A DNA stretch of 64,000 bases, from positions 1,364,001 through 1,428,000 of the forward strand of contig NW_023501039.1 of NCBI RefSeq assembly GCF_014066305.1, read 5' to 3'. Positions 57,465 through 64,000 of the stretch are shown piece by piece (the stretch's first letter is position 1; every line of letters starts with the position of its first letter). The position numbers were made by a program, and so were the translations under genes. This DNA comes from Letharia columbiana (taxonomy: Eukaryota > Ascomycota > Lecanoromycetes > Lecanorales > Parmeliaceae). Under the pieces are notes generated by a model. The model had not been told where the DNA came from, searched no databases, and worked only from the letters and a program-made list of their open reading frames with translations.

Positions 57465-58193
57465 TCAATGGCACGCCACGCTCTTTGTTGGGCTAGAATT
57501 ACCAAAACCAAGGTAGCCAATAAATGCCCCCACGGCCACGGAAAGCATGACCCAGCCATTGTATGTCATGAACAGAAGCCTGCAAATGTAAGCACGCGCA
57601 TCAACAGACCGCCGCTGTGGAGGAAACCCACATAATGAAGAAGCTGTAAAACACCTGCACCGCGTAAAACGCGGCCTTGACCAGTCTAACCCTCTTCTCC
57701 TGTCGCCCGGCGCCCTTCCCTGACCAGAGAAATGAGCCCCGATCTCGACCAGCACCATCATCATCACCATCATCATCATCATCACCTTGGAAGACACACA
57801 TCAAGCCTTAGCTCTCGCGGCTCCGACCTTCCCCTTTGCAATCGACAACGACAACAACCACGGACCGTCACTTACTCGGCAGACTGTTCCCGTACTCGGC
57901 GCCGCTCGACTCGTACCTCCGGCCCGCCTCCCGCACGGCCTCGTAGCCGGCCGTGAGCACGGCCACCGCGACGAGGGAGAGCAGGAGGGTGGCGGTCGAC
58001 CCGACGTGCCACCAGCGGAAGATGATGCACAGGTCCGTCGTGTCCCAGGTGAAGAGCATCTGGTGCCGTGCATCAGCACGGGAGGGATGTTTTTTGGGTG
58101 GTTCGGATGGGACGGGGGGATACCGACGTTCATGTTGCACCTGTGTCCCATGTCCATCCCTCCTCCTCCGTGGTCCATGCCGCCGTGGTCCAT
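57465..58193 (-). CDS. Ctr-type copper transporter (Ctr2-like)
   Basis: Four exons: 58128-58193, 57876-58059, 57632-57785 and 57465-57579; 172 aa, phases exact. The N-terminus is Met/His-rich (MDHGGMDHGGGGMDMGH), the copper-binding ectodomain. It is followed by CNMNMLFTWDTTDLC and three membrane segments: HVGSTATLLLSLVAVAVL; AAFYAVQVFYSFFIML with MTYNG; and VAVGAFIGYLGFG, carrying the GxxxG packing motif. The Mxxx M motif of TM2 (MLLFM) is present. The cytosolic loop holds an Asp run (DDDDDGDDDGAG) made by a (GAT)n microsatellite. It imports Cu(I) or releases it from the vacuole. The first donor is GTCGGT, weak but frame-preserving. Confidence 0.92.
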
Positions 58194-58861
58194 CTTTGGG
58201 CAATTTCGGGCTCCGGTTCGTACTCTCGTTGTCCGGACTCTGACTACGGGTCCCAAAAAGCGCACATTGATGGGGTGTTGGTTCCAAAAAAAAGCAGCAA
58301 GGGGTAATTCGGGCGGAGTGAAGCCCCTCAGGAATGAATGTCGTCGTGGCAGGAGCGCCAAGCCACAAATGTGTAGTTTCGGCCCGAGGGCCTCGGCGCC
58401 CCTATTGGGCCTAGAATCAGCGTCGCTTTACGCTCGTGTTACGCGCAAGGGGGGCCACGCGAGCACAAACACACAATGCGGCCTTCACGCTGCGAATTCC
58501 TTGATATTGTCACACACCCGTCACTCTATGCTTCTCTTTGCTGCCGCGTTTCTCAGCTGTGACAACTGACAATCTCTCAGTACCCTACGTATCTCGAAGG
58601 TTGATCACGTTCACATGGATGAATTAGAGTTTATCATCTTACTTATAGAGCTTATTCTTTACTATAGTCGCTATCCGTCGATGTTATCGATTTTGTGATT
58701 ATTAGGGTATTAATTCATCCTTGTTGAGAAGCGTAGACCTGACATCCCTTCCTTCTTTCATCCCTTCCTTCTTTCATCCCTTCCTTCTTTCATCCCTTCC
58801 TTCTTTCATCCTTTCCTTCTTTCATCCACCCCTTCCTTCTTTCATCCGTCCATCCCTCTCC
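58194..58861. other. Intergenic with AT-rich patch and minisatellite
   Basis: A short TA-rich patch at about 58615-58715 has the same texture as the RIP blocks and may be a small repeat remnant. It is followed by the 16-bp minisatellite. Antisense frames at 57787-58569 are shadows of the Ctr gene. Confidence 0.5.
58743..58848. repeat. 16-bp minisatellite, about seven units
   Basis: Unit CATCCCTTCCTTCTTT starts at 58743, 58759, 58775, 58791, 58807, 58823 and 58843, all pyrimidine-rich on the plus strand; the last spacing is 20 bp. It ends just past the stop of the surface-glycoprotein gene, in its probable 3' UTR. Confidence 0.9.
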
Positions 58862-59628
58862 TCACAACACCACCGTAGCCGCCGCCAACGCTCCCACAAA
58901 CGCCCACATTAACGCCATCACACCTTTATGATACATGCCCGCACTCCCACTCGCCGCAGTCGCGACGCCCGCATCCACCGCCACTTTCGGCGCCGCGTTA
59001 TCCTCGCTCCAGGTCACGCCGGCCGTCGAAGCGTTCGTGTCCTCGCTGATGAAGAACGCGACACTCGTCGCGCTCTCGCTGCCATTGGTGAAGGACGTCT
59101 GATGGGGATCCAGGAGTCGCAGTTCGCAGGGGCTGTATTGTCGGTACCGTGCGAGAGGGAGGGGGTATTCGGGGCTGGGGGATGAGGTTATGTTGTGGGT
59201 GTAGGATGGGCGGCTTTGGTAGTCTGGCAGGGAAGAATTAAAGGTTTGTTAGTTCATGCCTTCATCGGGAATGATGGTTGGGGAGAAAGAGGGGTAGGTT
59301 AGATCAAGTACGCACAGATGAAGCTACTCGAATCATTTCGAGTCCAGCACTGTATCTGCAGCACGGGCGTGTTTTGTACTCCGTTCGCGATCCAGGACAC
59401 GTCGATGATGTCTTTATACGAGACTTGGATGCCACTGTCGTAGTCATCCGGGAAGGTGGGATAGGTGAAGTTGTAATAGGGGGAGTCGACCGGGGTGGAG
59501 GTTGTGGGGAAAGAGGATGTGGTGGTGGGTGAGGAGGGCAGGTTGGTCTGAGAGGATACCGGGTGGAGGTATTGGAGGAGGGTGAGGATGAGGGTTGTGG
59601 AGGAGAAGGAGTGGAGGGGGATGAACAT
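58862..59628 (-). CDS. Predicted secreted/cell-surface glycoprotein
   Basis: Not recognised by family. Exons 59316-59628 and 58862-59223 give 224 aa; intron 92 bp (GTGCGT...GCCAG). A signal peptide is likely (MFIPLHSFSSTTLILTLLQY, cleavage after VSSQ). A Ser/Thr/Pro-rich stretch follows, then a beta-type domain (YKDIIDVSWIANGVQNTPVL, IQCWTR, RYRQYSPCELRLLD, SVAFFISEDTN), two Cys that could pair, and several N-glycosylation sites (NFT, NDS, NIT, NGS, NAS). The C-terminus is hydrophobic (GVMALMWAFVGALAAATVVL) after a small-residue stretch (AASGSAG), as in GPI-anchored proteins, though a plain membrane anchor is possible. Likely wall or surface protein. Confidence 0.75.
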
Positions 59629-60683
59629 AGTGGAGGTGTACGGTGATGGTGTTGTATGGGGAAGGACCGCAACAGCAACAGCAGAGCGCAGACATCCTCT
59701 CTCCCTGCTCCCAGCTCCCTGCTCCCTCTCCCTGCTCCCACAATTTCCCCCGTCCTACTATGTTGAAAATCATGTTGCGCGCAATCTGCACATTAAGCTT
59801 TTATCCGTCATCAAAGTTTACTTTACCTTAGTTTGACGCACGAGTGGGGTTGCACGTTACCAGGCGGCTCGTCCCAGCCCTTGCTTGGCAGTGCTTGGCA
59901 GTGCTTGGGAGCAATTTGGCCAACCAGCCCAGTTGGGCCAATCTCCCAAAACCTCGCTTACCTTAGGCCTATTTAACCCCGCCCCCCCCCATGATGTGGC
60001 ATCATGGTATTGTGTGAAGTGATAAAGTAAGGTAGTATCGTGCACTGTATGGTAGTCGCATGTCGTATTTTGCAAGCAATAGGACCATTCAGCATCTCGC
60101 TATCGCCGTCGTCATCTCTTCCCAACACGTTTTAACCCTGTTTCCTTATCATTGACCTCCAAAGATCCCCTGTATTGGCTGGGGGGAATAGTGTACCGAT
60201 GTACATACTCGTAGACACAATTCGGAAAGATCCGGGCGGCGCTGATGCGGGTGCTAATTGATCATGCCTATTGGGGACCATTGGGGACCAACTTGGAGCC
60301 CATAGATAGCTTAGCGTAAAGTATCTTGCAGCCCTACCGCGGTACCTTACTAGTGAGAGACTTCAAGTTCAAGTACCTAAATCATTTTTCAATTTATTAA
60401 TAGGCAAGTATCTTACTTTACCTTAGAAGTCGATGATCTAGGGCAACGACGTGACGGATAGCATCAATCCCAAATTGCTCCAAGCAATCTAATTTTAGTG
60501 GTAGTGGTGGTAGTAGAAAAAAGGGCCCGGATAGAAACTTTAGATTTCTGTAACGTAACCTTGTCCTGCCAAGCATACCTTAACCCTTCCGAAGAGGAAC
60601 CGCGAGCGTGCGACAATCACCATCCCACCTGCTCCAACGGCCACTCACACCGCTCGCGCCCAACAATCCCTCCATCCAGCACC
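59629..60683. other. Intergenic, divergent promoter region
   Basis: About 1 kb between divergent genes. Three tandem CTTGGCAGTG-like units lie at about 59884-59910, and a duplicated TTGGGGACCA at about 60271-60290. A C8 run lies near 59983. No gene or RNA is recognised. Confidence 0.5.
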
Positions 60684-61398
60684 ATGGCCGAGAACATCCC
60701 CCCAACCGACAACACCCGCGGCGTCCCTTACTACGAGAAGCTCAAGCGTGACCTGCGCGAAACGCTGCAGAAGAAGCGCCTCTTGGACAAGAACATGGTC
60801 TCATCCTTCCCCACCCCCAACAACCCACCCAGCATGCCTATCGTGCTGACCCCCTCTCCCCTCCCAGGCCACCCTCGAAGACCAGATCTTCCGCTACGAA
60901 GCCTCCTACCTCGAAGAGACGGGCGCCGGCAACATCATCAAAGGCTTCGACAACTACATCAAAGGCTCCTCCACCACGGCCGGCGCCACGAACGCCGGCG
61001 CGGGCGGCGGGACGAACACGAGGAGGAAGGGCCAGGTCGTGGAGAGCGACCGGGTCTTTTCGAGGAGTTCGGCGAGCTTCATGAGGGTAAGGCGTAGGCG
61101 CGGGCTCGATGCGGTCGATGTGGAAGGCGGTGTGCTGAGTATTCGGTGATGTCAGGAGCTCTCCCCGACCTCGTCGGCTCAGACGACACCCTCCCACGCC
61201 CCCACCCCCACGTCAGGTAACCCGAATGGTCCGCTGTCGGTGAGGGAGGGCAATCATGCCACGCCGGCGAGTTCGACAAACATGAAGGCGGGCCCGAATA
61301 ATAAGAAAAAGAAGGGTGAGAAAGAGGAGGAGGACAACGATGGTAGAGGTCCGAAGAGGTTAAAGATTACTTATGCCCGGGGTGGAGTCGGAGACTGA
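60684..61398 (+). CDS. eaf6: NuA4/NuA3 histone acetyltransferase subunit Eaf6
   Basis: Three exons, 60684-60797, 60868-61086 and 61156-61398, give 191 aa; introns 70 and 69 bp, both phase 0. The Eaf6 core is a coiled coil: YYEKLKRDLRETLQKKRLLD, then TLEDQIFRYEASYLEETGAG, NIIKGFDNYIKGS and a SRSSASFMR motif. The tail is Ser/Thr/Pro-rich, then basic (KKKKGE, GPKRLKITYARGG). Eaf6 helps assemble NuA4 and NuA3 acetyltransferase complexes, and the PWWP gene at 43.5 kb may encode another NuA3 member. Unspliced frames here are misleading. Confidence 0.92.
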
Positions 61399-61587
61399 GT
61401 ACTGGATTCTCCGGTTTCGGCAGGTTCATGGGTTTAATGTATGCGAAGATACCCAAGCGTGCATCTGCATTAAGTATACGCACGGCGATATGTACAAAAA
61501 GAATCTATCCGACGACCGATCCCGTCTCCAACCTTGACAATCTTTTCTCAAACAGCATTGCCGAATCCTGCGTGAGAAATCACAAAT

Positions 61588-62598
61588 TTACACTCCTCCT
61601 GCCTCGCGAATCTCTCTCTCCCTCACGACACGCCTCCATTGCTCGATAGCCACCTCCCCGGCTCTTGCGCCATCAAACGGTTTCAGTGGTGGCCCGAGGT
61701 GCTGCGTGGGCCCTTGCACTAGACGAGGCGGCCCACCGTCCACCGTCTGCAATTCCAGGCGCCGGCTTTCGTACACGTCCGGCAAGAAGCCAGACCATGG
61801 GTAGTCGGGCCGCGAGCGCCACCGATGAACCAGGGGGCCATCAACGAGTTCCGCGGTCGAAGGCAGGCTGGTGTTGGTAAGAGGAGGCAAAAGTATCTCC
61901 GGATTCCGATGGGGCCCGGGCATGTCCGGCAACGGGGAGGTAGTCATCTGCATCGGAGGAAGGACGTTTTCCCATTGAGATGGGGTGTCAAAAGCAGCGC
62001 CTAGAGCATCGTCACGAGGATACCGGTCCAGGACGGGTTGACCGGCCCTCAAAGGGTTCTCTGGGTGTTCCACCTCCGCCGCGGCCCTGCTTTGATCGTC
62101 GACAGGTGATGGTTCCCTGGCTGAGGAGCCCCGCGTCTGAGCCATATCGCTTTCCCGCCAGCTATGTTGTGAGGACCCGTTCAACTGTCGAAGTTGAGGC
62201 TGTTGGCCGTCCCGTCGTCCAGCTGTTGGGGACTGCTCTCTTGACTCTTGCCTGGAGCCGTCTGATCGTGGACTGCAGGAGCACTCCTCCGAAACCATGG
62301 TTACGGGAAGGAATGTGGGGCTTTGGGGAAACCAGGGCGCCGTGGGTCCATGGTCATCATCGATTACCCGGTGGATAGCAATGGCGACGGGAGATTCTTG
62401 GCCTTTCGGGCTTCTGGGAAAGAGGTGCTCCTGCGCTGGCGCCTTTGGAGCTGACTCGCCCCCTAGATCCCCTTGGTTCGAGACATCGGACGCCAACTTC
62501 AGGCCATCCTGGTGATTGGGCTGAATGTCCTCCTGGCCCTGTGATTCGACGATAGGCTCACTGCTTCTGGCTTCGTTGTCTGACTGGTTGAAATCCAT
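61588..62598 (-). CDS. Unknown disordered Pro/Ser/Gln-rich protein
   Basis: Not recognised. A 336-codon intronless frame from ATG 62598 (MDFNQSDNEARSSEPIVESQ). Mostly polar and Pro-rich throughout. The more ordered-looking part is the C-terminal third: PLVHRWRSRPDYPWSGFLPD, VYESRRLELQTVDGGPP, and a terminal helix AIEQWRRVVREREIREAGG. Length and composition argue for a real gene, but no motif gives a function. Additional 5' exons are not excluded. Confidence 0.6.
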   Translation of the reverse strand: MDFNQSDNEARSSEPIVESQGQEDIQPNHQDGLKLASDVSNQGDLGGESAPKAPAQEHLFPRSPKGQESPVAIAIHRVIDDDHGPTAPWFPQSPTFLPVTMVSEECSCSPRSDGSRQESREQSPTAGRRDGQQPQLRQLNGSSQHSWRESDMAQTRGSSAREPSPVDDQSRAAAEVEHPENPLRAGQPVLDRYPRDDALGAAFDTPSQWENVLPPMQMTTSPLPDMPGPHRNPEILLPPLTNTSLPSTAELVDGPLVHRWRSRPDYPWSGFLPDVYESRRLELQTVDGGPPRLVQGPTQHLGPPLKPFDGARAGEVAIEQWRRVVREREIREAGGV

Positions 62599-63223
62599 GT
62601 CGTCTGGTGTTGGAGGACAAGAGGTCAGGGAGATGGTTGTTGAAGGGTAAGAGGATGGGGAGCCGGAGCTGGTAAAGTCTGGAGTTGTTTCACTCTCAGT
62701 AGCTGAAATTGTTTTTTATATATATTCGAATAAAACAAAATAGAGACGCTAAGGTTTGAGCAAGTTTAAGTACTCCAAATGCATCCGGATTTGTTCTAGT
62801 TCCCAAATCTCACCTGCAAGGATCGCCGCACTCGAGCTGTCTGATGTCGAATCCATAGCCGGGGAATCTGGCGGAGGGTGAAGCCTTGGGATTGACAACG
62901 CTCCCCGGATTCCCTGCGATCAAGGTCTCGGAGATTTTAAAAGCGATGTTTTGGACGATATAGTAAAGTAGCGACCTCTGTCATGTAGGATAATCCTGAA
63001 TAAAGCTACTTGGCTGGATTGTGCGCAGAGAGAAGTTGCCAAAAGATGTATATTGAGCCAAATGCAGTAGTGCACGGTGAGAACAAGACGGAAAGAGCGA
63101 CAGCGCGAAGGGATCAATCACCTCGGTCATTCCAGGATCTCACACAGGCTTCACCACCGAAGCGGATAGTCAAATGGAATAGATGAGATGAGCATCTTTG
63201 TTTTTTGTCTGCTACAGACCACC
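62599..63223. other. Intergenic
   Basis: About 0.6 kb upstream of the gene at 61588-62598 and downstream of NOP14. No supported gene; short frames on the minus strand look random. Confidence 0.4.
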
Positions 63224-64000
63224 CTATTTTCTCCCCTTCCTCATTCTCTTTTCTCTCTCATAAGTCTTGCTTTCCCTGCCTTCCTCTCCTTGGATCTCTG
63301 CCACCAGCCGCTTGTACTTCTTCTCATACGCACTGTCCTTCTCCTTCTTCTCTTTCAAGCTCTCTCTGGCGATAAAGTTAGCATCCTTCCTCAACTCTCT
63401 CAATGCACCCTTGCGCTCGCGCTTGTGCTCGGCTTTCAACTTGGACATCTCGGCACGGTCTCGGTCAGGGTCGTAATGCTTGTCTGGATTGTAGGACTCT
63501 TCGAACTTAGGAATGGATGTTTTGATGGCTAACGGTCGGTGGTTGTGAAGGCGAAGAGGCTGGCGGGCGGACAGGGACTGTATAAGTTGTTCGTGGACTT
63601 TATGTGCTACTGTCCGAAGCTCCTCCCTAGTCTTGTCGTTGAGCTTCCCAGTTTTCTGTAGGAAGCGCAAAGCGGAGTAGATGATAGCGAAGGCTTCGCA
63701 GAAGGCCGACTTCTTGGCCCACAACTCGGCCATAGTCTCAATTATAGCTATGTGCGTCTCGATAAGCACGACCTTGATACTTTGGTCATTAGCTTCTGTG
63801 GATTGTGGTGCACAGACGACGTCCCAGAATGACAGCTGCGTCCGCTCTCCAATGGCGTCTGACGTACTACGGATCCGTAATGAATCTGGGAGGCGGTGAT
63901 GTGGAAAGAGCCCTGGAAGATGCTTTGGCTTCACAGGGCACAGTGCCCACACCGCATTGAGGACATAATTGACTACTTCCGGGACATATCTCTTCGACAG
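63224..64000 (-). CDS. nop14: Nucleolar protein Nop14, C-terminal part (partial)
   Basis: The frame is open from the right edge to the stop at 63224 (258 residues, begins LSKRYVPEVVNYVLN). The end is characteristic of Nop14: NPDKHYDPDRDRAEMSKLKA, EHKRERKGALRELRKDANFI, and AYEKKYKRLVAEIQGEEG with a basic tail KRMRKGRK. Nop14 is needed for 40S subunit assembly within the small-subunit processome, the same pathway as RCL1 in this window. The N-terminal part and start lie outside the window. Confidence 0.93.
   Translation of the reverse strand: MSKRYVPEVVNYVLNAVWALCPVKPKHLPGLFPHHRLPDSLRIRSTSDAIGERTQLSFWDVVCAPQSTEANDQSIKVVLIETHIAIIETMAELWAKKSAFCEAFAIIYSALRFLQKTGKLNDKTREELRTVAHKVHEQLIQSLSARQPLRLHNHRPLAIKTSIPKFEESYNPDKHYDPDRDRAEMSKLKAEHKRERKGALRELRKDANFIARESLKEKKEKDSAYEKKYKRLVAEIQGEEGRESKTYEREKRMRKGRK

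Noticed and set aside
57787..58569. 260-codon plus-strand frame
   Set aside because: Antisense to the copper transporter exons.
1..64000. tRNA, rRNA, CRISPR, phage or bacterial features
   Set aside because: No A/B-box pair, rRNA core or spaced repeats were seen; the gene structure is eukaryotic.

Overview
The window looks like nuclear DNA of a filamentous ascomycete (Pezizomycotina). Gene bodies are of moderate GC, and most genes carry short GT-AG introns of about 45-150 bp with CTRAC-like branch sites. The families present are typical fungal ones (Tvp38, Ams1, Env7-type kinase, Trr1, Bna1, Eaf6, Ctr copper transporter, F-box/JmjC). Two blocks of about 6 kb are extremely TA-rich and stop-riddled, as expected after repeat-induced point mutation (RIP). 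I see no CRISPR arrays, rRNA, tRNA genes or bacterial operons.

Layout: the 5' part of a sorting nexin (SNX4) at the left edge (minus, partial); RIP block 1 (about 0.66-6.57 kb) with a dead Ty3/Gypsy-like retroelement on the minus strand; a 35-bp compound minisatellite (6.62-6.71 kb); TVP38 (minus); an unknown Ser/Pro-rich protein (plus); vacuolar alpha-mannosidase AMS1 (plus); an ENV7/STK16-type kinase (plus) tail-to-tail with GTP:AMP phosphotransferase ADK2 (minus); a LETM1/MDM38 mitochondrial protein (plus); RIP block 2 (about 21.0-26.86 kb) with a dead Tad1-like LINE on the minus strand. Then a CUE-like/CCCH/Smr protein, a BTB protein and thioredoxin reductase (all plus); a CLIP-170-like CAP-Gly protein (minus); a Ty1/Copia pol fragment without visible RIP damage but frameshifted (36.6-38.1 kb, minus); a small unknown two-exon gene (minus); RCL1 (minus) head-to-head with BNA1 (plus); a PWWP chromatin protein (plus); a PWI/RS splicing factor (minus); an unknown disordered protein (plus); a possible 99-aa protein (minus) head-to-head with a FAHD1-type hydrolase (plus); a coiled-coil protein (minus); eIF4A (minus) head-to-head with an F-box/JmjC protein (plus); a Ctr copper transporter (minus); a secreted or surface glycoprotein (minus); EAF6 (plus); a disordered unknown protein (minus); and the C-terminal part of NOP14 running off the right edge (minus).

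The genes are mostly unrelated housekeeping functions: ribosome biogenesis (RCL1, NOP14), translation (eIF4A), splicing (PWI/RS), chromatin (PWWP, EAF6, JmjC), mitochondria (LETM1, ADK2) and vacuole/Golgi (AMS1, ENV7-type, TVP38). I see no biosynthetic cluster. All exon joins below were placed by hand from splice consensus, reading frame and family homology; except where noted, exon phases add up exactly.

I did not find a convincing unknown system. The points most worth a second look are: two apparent GC-AG introns; a 15-nt microexon; a possible non-AUG mitochondrial form of thioredoxin reductase; the CUE-like/CCCH/Smr architecture; the contrast between two RIP-destroyed elements and one apparently un-RIPed Copia fragment with 21-bp direct repeats at its edges; and several small unrecognised genes.
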